In this document: piece after piece, positions 33,341-44,556 of the stretch
Layout of the letters: each line of letters begins with the position of its first letter
Numbering within the stretch: position 1 is the stretch's first letter
Origin: Mermis nigrescens
Lineage: Eukaryota; Nematoda; Enoplea; Mermithida; Mermithidae
Direction of reading: 5' to 3'
Length of the DNA: 64,000 bases
NCBI GenBank assembly: GCA_036768485.1
Contig: JAVLUZ010000143.1
Location: 1,049,633-1,113,632 of the forward strand
The notes under the pieces: model-generated
The model's input: the letters and a program-made list of their open reading frames with translations, nothing else
What the model was told of the DNA's origin: nothing
The model's database searches: none
Translations under genes and position numbers: made by a program

Positions 33341-34801
33341 TTACGCCCCTTTAAGAAATTTAGAAAGGTTTAATCTTTTAAGTTTAGTCAGAAAAACGTG
33401 TCTATTTGGAGCACTTATAATCTGTTCAGGTAGAGAGTTCCAGATAGGAATTATTCGATTACAAAAATCAAATTTTCTGCAATTTTTATTTACATGATTG
33501 ACGAGAAGTTTACAAGAATTTGCTGCTCGATTAGAATTTAAATTAATTGTGAAGAAATCCTTGAAAGGAAGAGCTTTACATTTGATAATAGAAAAGGCTA
33601 ATGTTAGGTCGTTATGGAGGCGTCTTAGCTCAAGAGTGTCCAGACCAAGTTCGTGTAATCTTTCAGCATATGTCAAATTTTTATCACTAAAAATTCGTTT
33701 CGTAAACCTTCTTTGAACCCGTTCGACGGAGGTGATATCACACAGCAGGTAAGGACTCCACAAAACACAGCAAAATTCAAGCACTGGTCGAACGTAAGTA
33801 ATGAAGGCCTTAACAAGTAATAATCTATCTTTAGAAATAAAACTACGCAAGATCAGATTGCTTAACTGCATGCCTTTTTTCACAATATATTCACAATGAG
33901 ATCTGGACGATAAATTAGAATTCAGAAAAACACCCAAATCTTTTACACAAAGTGTGTCAGTAGAAAGATAGAAATCATTTATGTGATAAGAATGCCTAGG
34001 GTTTGAACTACCCAGATATAGAACTAAACATTTATTAACTGATATTTTTAATTGCCATGTATTGGCCCACTCATGCACATAATTTATGTCAGCTTGAAGT
34101 GTCATGAAATTGGATGATAGATTCCAAAGTTTGATATCGTCAGCAAACAAAGTAAAATTACTGTTTTGGCGCATTTCACATAAGTCGTTAATGAAGATTA
34201 AAAAAAGTGTGGGACCTAGTATACTACCCTGGGGCACGCCACTGGTAACAGGAATGGAATCAGATAAAGAATTTTTAATTTTAACGACTTGGGATCTATT
34301 AGTCAAGAAATTTTCGATCCAATTAAAAGAGAGTTTGTTCAGTCCATAAGATGCCAACTTAATTAGCAGTTTTTTGTGTGACACGGTATCAAAAGCCTTA
34401 CAAAAGTCAATGTAGACAATGTCAACAGGAATTCCCTCATCTAGAAATTTGGTCCACTGATTTTTGCACTCAACAAGTTGTAACGCACATGATCTATTTT
34501 TTCTAAAACCAAACTGTTTTTCACTTAGCAGATTTTGCTTCTCTAGATAAGAAAGCAAGGACATGTTCATTATAGATTCCATTAATTTACAAGAAACACA
34601 ACATAAGGAAATTGGACGATAGTTATCAACTGATGACATATCCCCCTTTTTATGAACTGGGATCACAACAGCTTTTCGCCAAAAATCGGGTATCTTTCCA
34701 CTTTGATAAGAAACGTTGAAGATGGTTTCTAAAGGTGAGAGCAACACTGTTTTCAACTTTTTAATAAAATATGCACACAAGCCATCGGGGCCAAGCGACA
34801 A
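33341..34801 (-). pseudogene. LINE ORF2, reverse transcriptase part (486 codons)
   Basis: Reverse transcriptase for target-primed reverse transcription of the LINE RNA. In order: GPDGLCAYFIKK (block 1), VIPVHKKGD, NYRPISL, FGFRKNRSC, YIDFCKAFDTVSH (first catalytic aspartate), GVPQGSILGPTLF, and FADDIKLW (34133-34147, catalytic aspartate pair present). The C-terminal half has the WSPYL and RRLHNDL elements usual for CR1/Jockey ORF2. All visible catalytic residues are kept; the break is the frameshift that separates it from the endonuclease. It ends at TAG/TAA close to the microsatellite tail. Confidence 0.9.
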
Positions 34802-34851
34802 AGTGGGCTTAAGCCTACTTATGGATTCAGAAATAGTCAGAACATCAAATT

Positions 34852-36120
34852 TTACAGAAAGAGGATGAGCATCACTTTTGACTCTGTTTGCGAAATGGGG
34901 AGAAACAAGATCGTCAATAACAAAATTACTCGCAAAAAAGAGTTGTAAGCATTAGCTTTTTCAAAATCATTATCTATCATCCTACCATCACACATTAATA
35001 TTGAAGCTGACTTTGTCTTTCTTAACCGGTCATTTACGAAAGAATAAAAATTTTTTACATTTCGAGAATTTAAAAGCTTACGTTCCTCCCTCGTGAAAAG
35101 ATCTTTCAAAGCAAATTTAATTTCTTTAGTAATCTTCTTATACTTGCTTAAAATAACAGGGCAACGACTCTTTTTATACTTTTCCCAAAGTTCCTTTTTA
35201 ATTACTTGCAATTTACGACACGACTTTGGCAGTGATTTTTTATGCACAGTATGCTTAAAGGGAACGTATCGATATATAGCCTCATTAATTATGTCAAGAA
35301 AAACAACATAAAAATCGTTAATGCTAATGCAATGGGTAAAACAGAGGTGCCAATCGATAGAGGCTAAAAAAATCTCGATAGATGCATAGTCCGCTTTTCT
35401 AAAGTCATACTCAAGGGAAGTTTGGTTGGGTACTACAGACGCAGGTAAACTGAACTCAATGCTACAATGATCACTATTAGAGAAAGGTTCAGTAGTTAAT
35501 ACATTGAAGACAAGATTGCTGGAAGTACACAAAATTAGATCAAGAATATTTTCATCTCTATTTGGATCAAAAGATAATTGTATAAGACCAAGATTGACAA
35601 AACAATCATAAAATACTTGTGTCACAGGGTTTCTATAAGCAGAAATAATATTCAAATTCAAATCAGGCAAATTAAAATCACCTAGTAGGATACAATTTTG
35701 AGCATTTTCGACATAATGTTCAAATAATTTACTTAACTTATTAGCGATTTCTGAGTCATATTGGGGTGGACGATAACACATTATGAATCTGACAGATTTT
35801 TTACACAAGTGAAAATCACAAACTAATACTTCAGGACACAAGAATTCTTCCACAATAGAAACATTGTTGATTTTTAGGGACTTCTTGAAAAAGAGTGCGA
35901 CACCTCCTCCCCTATAGCCAATTCTGTCACATCTGTGAACAGAATAAGTTGCATATGGACAAATAAGGCCATCAGAAATATGATCATGTAACCATGTCTC
36001 AGAGACGAACACTAAATCATAACGTTCTGAAGAAAGTAGAGCATGAAATTCAGATATCTTATTTTGCAAACTTCTAGCATTAAATAAAACACAGTTGATA
36101 TTGATTTTCTTAGAATTTAG
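34852..36120 (-). pseudogene. LINE ORF2, endonuclease part (apurinic endonuclease type)
   Basis: Nicks target DNA to prime reverse transcription. The frame opens upstream of the Met at 36069; conserved words are NARSLQNKI, FVSETWL, RGGGVALFF, GDFNLPDLN and SDHCSIEF, i.e. the metal-binding and catalytic Asn, Asp and His residues of the exonuclease-endonuclease-phosphatase fold are present. The frame shifts near 34930 at a run of A residues on the plus strand, after which the reading continues in the frame of the reverse transcriptase. A single lesion therefore separates the two halves. Confidence 0.88.
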
Positions 36121-36784
36121 CTTTTTAACAGGAACAGTAGGGGCGTGAACTCCCTAAGGGCGAGGCAAAAGACGCTTAAACTGCTTCAACTCATAAGAAT
36201 TACGATTGATGAACCAATTCATCTCGCCCGAATTGTTGTTCTTTTGTAAATTGTTGTAATTTTTGTTTGTGCCTTCTTCTTACAGTAAGTAGACATAAAC
36301 AATAATACGCAGCATAGCAACAACCTTCCTTATTCAGAAAAATTTTATGATCGGCCAAATTCGGCCAAACTGTTAAAAAAATCGGCCATCAAAATCGGCC
36401 AAGACTTTCAACCGGCCAAAATCGGACATCAAGCCTGAAAATCGGCCAATTTTGGCCGATTTTCAGCTAACCTGGCATCACAACCTGGCATTTTCAATCT
36501 TCTAAGACATTTACAGTTGAGAAAGTCGAATCAACGAAGTTTACAAAGGCAAAACAACAAATAAGTCTGTTTCATTTATTCGAGAGCTTTTTCAGTAAAC
36601 TTTTCTGAAGGCTACAGTATGCCGAAATAGGTGATTTACTGTAACTCGACAGAAAAGTTTAGTGAGGGCGAGCGGCCGCCATTCTTTCGTTTTTAATGCA
36701 CTAAACCGTACATGTAGACTTAATTCAAGCATCTAAACAGTGCTGTGACATACTACATACAGTAAGTGCGCTAAATAAAAATCT

Positions 36785-36858
36785 TGCAGCAGGAATCGAA
36801 CCCGCGTTGCTTCGACGACAATCTGGCGTTCTACCACCACGCTGAGAGGAAGTTTTCG
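36785..36858 (-). tRNA. tRNA-like sequence, probably pseudogene or SINE head
   Basis: Read on the minus strand it has an A-box-like CAGCGTGGTGGTAGAAC and a good B box GGTTCGATTCC, spaced as in a tRNA. The acceptor ends do not pair (TGCTGCA at the 3' end against CTTCCTCT at the 5' side) and the anticodon stem is poor. It is therefore more likely a tRNA pseudogene or the head of a tRNA-derived SINE than a working tRNA. Confidence 0.4.
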
Positions 36859-38092
36859 GCGATGTTTAAAATGCTAGTTTATTGCGTTTAACGGTGGGCT
36901 TATGACAAGCTGAATGTACAAATTCCATCCGGTCGCATGTTGCATGGTTAGCTGGAAGACGAGAGTAAATTATGTCATAAGAGAGTAATTTAAGTCCCTA
37001 AACGTTACTGTATATAGATTACATCAATTTTCCTACGCTTTGTGCCGGGTTTGAGCTTTAAAAAAACTTAAGCACTTTTACACAAAATCTCTCAAAATTT
37101 TGCTATTTTAGCGCTTATACCAGTTTTTGAGGTCATTTTGGTCCAGAAAAGCTGAACTCTGGACCCCCCCAGACTGACTAACTCCCCTTCCCAGATCGGA
37201 TATGCTGTGCATCTATGGTTTATACCTTCCTAGAATGAAAAAACGGAAAAAATTCTAGGGAAAATATGGCAAAATGAGAGCCAAAAATGGATGAAAACTG
37301 AAAATTTTCTTCAAAAGCGCTAAAAATTGATCCCAAACTGAGGAATGAGGTTGTTTTCACGCTGTTACAGCGTTTATACCACTTTTTGAAGTCATTTTAG
37401 CATAAAAATGCTTAATTCTTGAACTCCTCGCTTTACCGGCTGACTCCCCCAGATCAATAGTAATGCTGTGCAATAGAGGTGCACTGGTACCACTTTTTTG
37501 CCGCTGCCGGTGCCAACATAAGGCTATCTTTTGGGAATGTAAATTTTTAAAGGGTGGTTTGACACTAATACATATCCACATAATGTAACGGTCGGCGCCG
37601 CATAGGTACCTTCTGTCAAGCAACGCGTTATATTGATTGCTCTTACGTAAATAGTATCTAAATTTATGACATAATGTAAAAATGATAATTTCGTGAGTCT
37701 TCTAATGCATGCTACTTTTCTTAAAAACACTATCGAGAAAATATTGCTCCGTTCTTTTAATGTGTTTTAATGTCGTAGTGTTATTCTGTATAGACAGCGT
37801 GAATCTACCTGCCTTAATTTATATTATTGTATGCAATATACTGTACGTATATAATGGATAGTAAGGAGCTAGCCGGAAAAATGCGGAGAAGAAACTTGCG
37901 AAAAAGATTAAATCAAACTAATCCCAGACAGGGAAAAGTTGGCGCAGGCGATTAAATAGAATGAATCAAAAGAACGAATGTCAAAACTAGCTTGGCATTT
38001 ATCCGGAAATAATCCGAAATAATCCGCAAAAATTTATAAAAATTGCCATCTAATAACATTGTAGGTGTGCTAAAAGATAGATCAAATTAGAA
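36859..38092. repeat. Dispersed repeats and one hAT-like end; no gene
   Basis: 37080-37215 and 37290-37460 are two copies of the family at 11151 (TTTTTGAGGTCATTTTGG, CCCAGATCG, ATGCTGTGCATC). 37472 begins TAGAGGTGCACTGGTACC followed by GGTGCC words, in the style of a hAT terminus with a subterminal array, but no partner end was found. The rest shows nothing I can support. Confidence 0.45.
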
Positions 38093-38610
38093 CTGTAGCA
38101 GGAGTGCTACTAAACGGCTAGAATTGCCTATTTTGAAGTTTAACCCGTGACGTTGATGTTTCATTGTTTCTCGATATTATTCAATACTTTGCGCAGTTAT
38201 GAGCAAGAGCCCGAGTAGTCGATTAGTACTACACACGCGAATCAGAGCGGAAGATCCGGGAAACCGGTGCGGGTAAAATTTTGCTCACGAAACGGTGGGA
38301 GGCGGCGCCGCCGTTACATATTGGAGGTCCCAGAGTTTGTTCTCTGGAGTTGTCTGCGCTTACGCTTTCTCCTAGAGGGGAAGGAGTGTAGCAGGAGTGC
38401 TACTACACGGCTAGAAATGCCTACTTTGAAGTTTAATCCGTGACGTTGATGTTTCATTGTTTCTCAATATTATTTGATACTTTGCGCAGTTGTGAGCAAG
38501 AGCCCGAGTAGTCGATTAGTACTACGCACGCGAATCATAGCGGAAGATCCGGGAAACCGGTGCGGGTAAAATTTTGCTCACGTAACGGTGGGAGGCGGCG
38601 CCCCGTCACA
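38093..38610 (+). mobile_element. TRIM: miniature LTR retrotransposon, 518 bp
   Basis: Two direct repeats of 226 and 224 bp (38093-38318 and 38387-38610), each starting TGTAGCAG and ending TTACA/TCACA, flank a 68-bp interior. The interior begins TATTGGAGGTCCCAGAG, a TGG-initiated primer-binding-site-like sequence, and ends AGAGGGGAAGGAG, a polypurine tract directly before the second repeat. This is the full minimal layout of a terminal-repeat retrotransposon in miniature. Flanks GAAC and GAGC are only a possible imperfect 4-bp duplication. Confidence 0.82.
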
Positions 38611-39379
38611 GAGCGTATCTATGCTTAATCCACCTCAAACATGCGAGTATGCACGAGTTTTGTTAACGAATAGGCGCGTCAGTGGACAAAAGCCACATGC
38701 AAAGTATGGTGAGTTATAAATACAAAGGGAGGCCAAAAAGGGCAAAAGTTGAGAACATAGGAAGTAATGTAACTATGTATTGCCCAAAAGCATGTAAAAC
38801 ATAGAAAATCAGCTTATCCTAAGAGTCAAGCTCAAGCACTATTTGGCGTCCCCCAAGCCTAATCAATCAATCAATCAAAATGAATTAAACATCGCGCCAA
38901 AATAGTTCTATAAAAATCGGATAAGAGAGTCAAAATGGCTCAGTTGTTTTTCCGTTGCTACGAACAAGTTAGTTCGTCCGTCCGCATACTTTCGTTAGCG
39001 TTTCTGTTCTTTTCCTCCGACGTTTTGCTGCCTCCGTTCACACTGCAAGCGTTGCAGCTGCCATCCTTTCGTTAGCGTTTCTGTTTTCCCCTTCGACGTT
39101 TTCCCGCTACGTTCCATTTTTGCCGCTTAACGTGAGTTCACTTTTGTATTTTTATTCGTCTACCTAATTGTGTAAATTGTCTAAAATTATTGAAGGGTTA
39201 TTTTCTAAATAAAGTAACCCAAAAATCTCTGTCTTCTTGATCTAAACGTGTCACGCATTTTGAGATAGGTTATAAGCAAGAAATTGAGGTTAAAGAAGCG
39301 CGCTAAAACTATTAAGGTGCGCTAAGATTATGTGAGCGATAATAATGTTGGTAAAGAAACAAGTTGAATGCAACAGGCG
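38611..39379. other. Intergenic between TRIM and solo LTR
   Basis: 38863-38880 is an AATC microsatellite. 38985-39115 contains a repeated CTTTCGTTAGCGTTTCTGTT block (about 38990 and 39067). AATAAAGTAACCC near 39209 looks like a polyadenylation signal of an unknown repeat. No coding frame is supported. Confidence 0.35.
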
Positions 39380-39589
39380 TGACACTTCCGTTACGTGAGC
39401 AAAATTTTACCCGCACCGGTTTCCCGGATCTTCCGCTCTGTATCGCGTGTGTAGTACTAACCGACTACTCGGGCTCTTGCTCACTTTCCGCGCTGATATA
39501 AGATATAATTGAGAAACAATATAACATTAACCTCACGGGTTTAACTTCAAAATATCAATTTCAAATGGTGTAGTAGCACCTCTGCTACA
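39380..39589 (-). mobile_element. Solo LTR of the TRIM family, inverted, diverged
   Basis: The inverse of this stretch matches the TRIM LTRs: ends TGCTACA (start TGTAGCAG in inverse), ACCGGTTTCCCGGATCTTCCGC and GTAGTACTAACCGACTACTCGG are conserved. It lacks the GGCGGCGCC segment near the LTR end. No clear target duplication. Confidence 0.65.
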
Positions 39590-39756
39590 ATAAGATGTGC
39601 CCATCGCAAGATTTGTCTTCGCCATGATATATTTTCAATTATTGCTATTCTTTCACTGCGTATTAATTATTATTTTCATACGGTATTATGCGACTTAAGT
39701 CACAGGCTTGTATCATTTAGGAAGCGGTAACTTCCTATATATATGTTTGACTTTAG

Positions 39757-40802
39757 TGTAACTGTGAGAGTTACACGGTTGGCGAACTTGCCTTAGCAGT
39801 TCGCGGTAGCCATCACATAGCTAATACTAGTAGCTATCTACGATAGTGTACTGTGGGCTATGCCTTCGGTCTTCCCACTTTTTCCCAATTTTCAATAATA
39901 AAAAACAATAAGATACTTGTCCGGTAACATAGAGTTAAGTGTATGATAATAGTAATTGTTTAATGCATACCGCTTGTAGTAATCGAGAACATTCGATCTG
40001 AGATAAAAGTGTTTCAGTATTACCTTAATTTGACGTTTGTTTATTTTACTGTAATGGTCTCTTGAGGCCAATGTAGTTAGAGTGGTTGGCAGTCTGGTTG
40101 GCCATCGTACGATTGTATAGTTGCATACGTTTTCGTTTTTTTTTTGCTTATTTTTGTTGTCCGGCTATAGGCCGTGAATTCTGCGTTTGAAATAAATTGA
40201 AGAAAACCTACCCAGGGGTTTAGGATATACCGAGGGTTAGGTCGGAAATTCCCACGTCGAGGATTTCGACTCATCTGAGTGGACGGATAGGTAAATTCCA
40301 TATGATTGCTTATTTTATTCGAAAGTCTTAAATCTTTTCTCAAACCAAAAAATTGATCAAAAACATTATTTAATCTTTAAGGATGATTGATCAGTATAGA
40401 GCTCGTTGTTGTTGTTTTCATAGTCTATTGTGCTACACGTATTAGGAACCAAAAACATTTATGTTGGAATCGAACCTTGAAAAGAAGTTAAATAATCAAC
40501 TTGAGCTTTGAGATAGGTCAACTGACCTCCGCAGCAAATTCCGAGATTAGGTAGGTAGCCTTAGGTCTTAGGGCGTAGCTGCTGAGATCACCCGACCAGA
40601 AGCAGCCAGCAATATTAGGGCTGAGGGGATCGAAGCCGTAAGGTTTGTGAGGGTCCAAGGATCGAAGCAATCCCAGGCTAAGCGATCGGGGCCAGCGCTA
40701 AGTGCAGATCTAAGAACCTACGTACCTAAGTAGTTCTCGAAGGCAAATACATCCATGTCCTATGTTGATTCTGTATACATAGGGCACACCCTTGTATTTA
40801 CA
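39757..40802 (+). repeat. 5' LTR of the 17.8-kb element
   Basis: Starts TGTAACTGTGAGAGTTACAC, which is a short hairpin, and ends TGTATTTACA. It contains AATAAA at about 40189, which could be the polyadenylation signal. It matches 56545-57590 over its full length. About a third of the differences between the LTRs are CG versus TG/CA. Confidence 0.93.
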
Positions 40803-40803
40803 C

Positions 40804-40822
40804 TGGATGTTCCCTCTTTTAG
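40804..40822 (+). promoter_or_regulatory. Probable primer-binding site
   Basis: TGGATGTTCCCTCTTTTAG begins one base after the LTR end with the TGG expected of a tRNA 3' end complement. I do not recognise the tRNA. Confidence 0.45.
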
Positions 40823-41385
40823 GCTGCTAGCTACAGCCGAACTGATCAATCATCGTAAAATTATTTTTCGACCCAAAAATCATTATTTTGGCCATCTAAG
40901 AATGTGTAACATTACGTTCACCTTTGTTGTTGTATCGACCGCGATCGTGGCAGTGCGCATTTTAAGTAAGCGTCCGTGGTAAAGATTTTGTGTATCGTGG
41001 TAAAGTCATCGTTATTTTTCTATTTCCGTCGGATCTTCATCAACAAAGGCAGCTTTCACATTTGCATTTTTCTATAAACGTCGACCCGCAGGTGACGAGT
41101 TATCATTTTTCTCTCCTGACGATGACATTCCGTCACTGAGGTCTTTACCTACCTGTTTTTCTAACCACATACACTTTCTTGCACTTTAGGCTTTATCCTA
41201 CCTGTTTTCGATCATTTCACGTCAGGTATATCTTACTTCACGTAAGCAAATACTATTCACGTGAAAAAACCTGTTTTTTGGATCGACAAAGGCCAAATTC
41301 GAAACATTTATTTTGGGCAAAATTTCGACGTGCTGAAATTTATTTTACCCAAGGTCATATTTTTAGACATTTTTGATACCTAAAA

Positions 41386-43645
41386 ATGGCAGGAAAAAAG
41401 GTTTTGCGGACACCGCCTGCTAAATTGAAAAAACCTACGCCACCTACTTCATCTCGCCAATTACCCACCGCGCCTGTTGACTCTATTAGCGCGAGTAATT
41501 CTGCGAGTAATGACACAAATAAGAAAGACGTAACTAGTAAGGCGAATAATGATCAATTACCCGCGTCACTAAATGCCGCGAGCAATACACAGTCTGAAGA
41601 TGAACTGTTATTGACTACCGTGCAATCACGCATTAATCAAACCTCGATAACTAGATCGGACCCTAATATCGATAATTCATCAAATCATACAATGATTGAT
41701 AATACGACTACTCTTAACACGGCAAATAATCCTGAAACCAGTTCGGAGCGCAAAAATCCCAATTCTGACGTAGAAAGTAATCATAGTCATAGCAGAAATG
41801 CCGACGAAGATTGTGCTAGTGCTAATGTGACTAATGATCTTATTTTGAAAGCACTACAAGCTATTCATTTGCAATTTTCGGACCTTTCTACGCGCATAAA
41901 TCAAGATAAAAAGGAAAATGCGGATGAAATGCGTAAACTGCGTCTGGAGCTAAGCACTATGCTTAAACCCCAACCAGTTTCGAATCGCATTGAAAATAAT
42001 CCATCTGAGCGTGTTAACCACTCAATTGATAGCGCAAATTTTTCTGAATTTAATGCGCAAAGTGCAAATCGTGCGCAAAGTACGCATCGTGCATCTTCAC
42101 TGTTGTCCACTGGCAATAGCGCATCAAATTCATACTCACCTTCGGAAACTGTTCCCGAAAATATCGCTCAAAGTTGTACGAATCGCACGCTTGAGATATC
42201 TAATTTATCACAAAATCCTTTAAACACGGGTTTGCAACCAGTGCAAAACTCGGGTTTTTCGGAAAATATACCTATGATTTCGCAGCCGTCGGTACCAATT
42301 TCGCAGATGTCGCGATCTCGGGCGTCGCTGTCTTTAAATCGTAATGCACCTTCTTTCGTACCTAATTCTTTGAATGCGAACTCGCAGCAGCAATTAAATC
42401 CACCACCGCTGCAGTATTTTCCACCTCAAGGAGAAATTCTTCCAAATAATTTCGTACCTAATCCCATGAATGTGGAAATACCACCTAATAATCCTATTTT
42501 ACATTCTTCTAATATTGAAATGCAACCTGTAGAGATAAATTTATCTGGCATTAATAACGAACCTGCAAATTTGCAAAATGAATCTGCGCCTCTACCTGAA
42601 TCATCTAGTAGGAGAGGACATGTAAAATTCTCTGACGAAAGCTCATCTAACAGCTATGATCGCCCGCGCAGCCGTCGTTTGCGTTGCAGAAGTAGATCGC
42701 GCCAACGACGTCATTGTTATAGCTCAGATTCTTCATATGAAGGCTCACGTGGTAGATCGCATCTTGCTGATTCCTTGAATCGCGGACCATTTTTAACACA
42801 AATGCAAATTGCAATTGCTAACAAAAAATTTTTTGATGGCGATAAAACGGATATAAAAGCATATTTTGCAGAATTTGAATCGCTTGCCAATACCTATGAT
42901 ATTGACAAAGCTGATCGTTTAAAATTTGCTACTGGATTTCTTGATCCCTATGCTATGCGTTTATACCGTTTGTTACCTGCTGATATACAACAATCGTATT
43001 TGAAAACAAAACAAGCGCTAATAACCGAATTTTGTCCAATGGACACCGGTGCACTCTTTAATCGTTTTTTGTCATCATAAACAGCAGCCTAACGAATTGG
43101 TAAAAGCTTATTATCTCTCGCTTCGCGAAGAGTTAATTAAATCTGATCCTTATCTTGAAGTTGACTCGCATCATTTCAATAATTTAATGCGACATCAATT
43201 AAAACAAGGTTTATTACCACACATTTCGAAAGAGGCATATCACAAAAAACCTAGAGCATCATTAGCTGAATTTTTGGACAATGCGCTAAGCGCTGAATTT
43301 GCTAATAAAGAATTTGAGGAGAAAAAAGCATTAACACCATATGTATCGGTAACAGCTGCTCCCGTAGGCAGTGTAGTACCTAAAGATACTCCTCGCGCGT
43401 CTAACCAAAATGATTCAGATCGTCCGCGTCATGGAACGTTTCATCGCTCGTCGCGTGCTGAAAAGCCAGAAAGTTCCTCTCGTAAATATTGCACCTTTTG
43501 CAAGCGCATAGGTCATATTTATGAGGAATGTTTTACGCGTCAGAGGCAAGAAGCGTCTAATAATGCTAATTATAATACCCAACCTGATCGAAATAATAAT
43601 TCTATGGCTCGCAATTGCAGCCAGTTGCGTTCTTTTTCGCGCTGA
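41386..43645 (+). pseudogene. gag: Gag of the Ty3/Gypsy-like element, frameshifted
   Basis: Structural protein expected to form the particle and bind RNA. The first frame (41386-43080) has a long Ser/Asn/Gln-rich N-terminal region and an Arg/Ser tract (about 42600-42770), then a capsid-like segment from about 42800 (KKFFDGDKTDIKAYFAEFESL). A frame change near 43070 continues in the frame of 43049-43645, which carries the rest of the capsid and a CCHC zinc knuckle (C-x2-C-x4-H-x4-C at 43490-43531). An in-frame TGA at 43643 interrupts the basic tail. The start was chosen at the first ATG of the frame, 584 bases after the LTR. Not functional as it stands. Confidence 0.87.
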
Positions 43646-44539
43646 AATCATTCGCCATCGCGTTCAAATTCACAAAATAGACATCGATCTCAATCACAAT
43701 ATCGTAACTCTAGTCAACATCGTTCATCTAACTATGCAAATAATGATAATCGCTTTGAACCTAAGCAAACACGATCAAATTGTAGGCAAAATCGTAATGA
43801 TTATTACCAAAATTCGCGTGCCAATTATCAAAATTTGCATTACGATAATCGTTATAATAATCAATTGCGACAAAATACACCTTTTGTGCAGTTCCCTAAT
43901 GAACAGCGTGGCACATACTACAACTCAAATTACCGCAGCGACAACAATCTCAATCGCCCATATGTCACATATACCACAGATAACCAACCCACCATGAATG
44001 TGCCCCCACCGCAGCCAACCCTTACATCTCCTCATGATGTAAACACGGTTACTGCGAAAGGGCTAGAATCTAGCACGCGTCCTAACCTATTCGCGTCACA
44101 AGAATTTCTCAAAGAGTACGAACGTTTACAACGTTGTCTCGCAACTTATGAAAAAATCAATCTACCTGCATCTAAGACTTTAGATCCTAATATCCCTATC
44201 GTAAGCCATGCTGGGACAAATTTACCCACCATTCTTGTTAAAGTTCATGGCATTGACGTACCTGCTCTCATAGATACTGGTTCACAGGTCACCATGATGA
44301 CCACGTCTGCATTCTTACGTCTTGGTTTTAATTTACCACCTAAACAAGTCTCACAAGTCGTACATGGTGTAGGCGAAATCACCGCTGTCACTCGTTATAA
44401 AGTAAATATGACTCTAACCATCGCGGAACAGTCTATTTCTACCTCAGTATCTATAATTGATCACTTGCCGGAAGATATGCTCCTAGGATATGATTTTTGC
44501 GAATCCGCACTCATGTGGGTTAATCCTGTTCTTTTATAA
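43646..44539 (+). pseudogene. Gag tail and aspartic protease of the Ty3/Gypsy-like element
   Basis: Directly continues the gag frame after the TGA at 43643. The first 150 codons are Asn/Arg/Tyr-rich. The protease follows, with the active-site words ALIDTGSQ (Asp codon at 44273) and a later LLGYDF, as in retropepsins. The frame ends with TAA at 44537-44539; RT continues in another frame 18 bases later. The catalytic triad Asp-Thr-Gly is present; it is counted as a pseudogene because of the upstream stop. Confidence 0.85.
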
Positions 44540-44556
44540 ACGGCATAAAGATCAAT

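Larger units (their letters stand above)
33181..36290 (-). mobile_element. CR1/Jockey-type non-LTR retrotransposon, 5' truncated
   Basis: A minus-strand LINE. Its 3' end is marked by seven CAA repeats on the plus strand (33181-33201), i.e. a TTG microsatellite tail. Going 5', it has the reverse transcriptase (33341-34801), a frameshift near 34930, the endonuclease (to about 36069) and a short remnant of upstream coding sequence with an in-frame stop near 36157. ORF1 is absent. The 5' limit is approximate; no target duplication was found. It is inserted in the hAT element. Confidence 0.85.
31491..36483 (-). mobile_element. Decayed hAT element with AATCGGCC subterminal repeats
   Basis: The left end begins CAGTGTTGCCAGCTCTG and the right end, read in inverse, begins TTGTGATGCCAGGTTAGCTG, sharing GTG-TGCCAG. 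Both ends are followed by several AATCGGCC/CGGCCAAAA words (31509-31592 and 36350-36462). Minus-strand hAT transposase fragments lie at 31864-32678. It is interrupted by a MULE-like MITE (32755-33013) and by a LINE (about 33180-36290). No convincing target duplication was found at the deduced ends, so the boundaries are approximate. Confidence 0.7.

Noticed and set aside
36785..36858. Functional tRNA gene
   Set aside because: The B box is good but acceptor and anticodon stems do not pair, so I list it only as a tRNA-like sequence.
37472..37620. Complete hAT element starting TAGAGGTGCAC
   Set aside because: No inverse end or target duplication was found to the right.
38089..38614. Firm target duplication for the TRIM
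   Set aside because: GAAC and GAGC differ at one of four bases, which is too weak to count.
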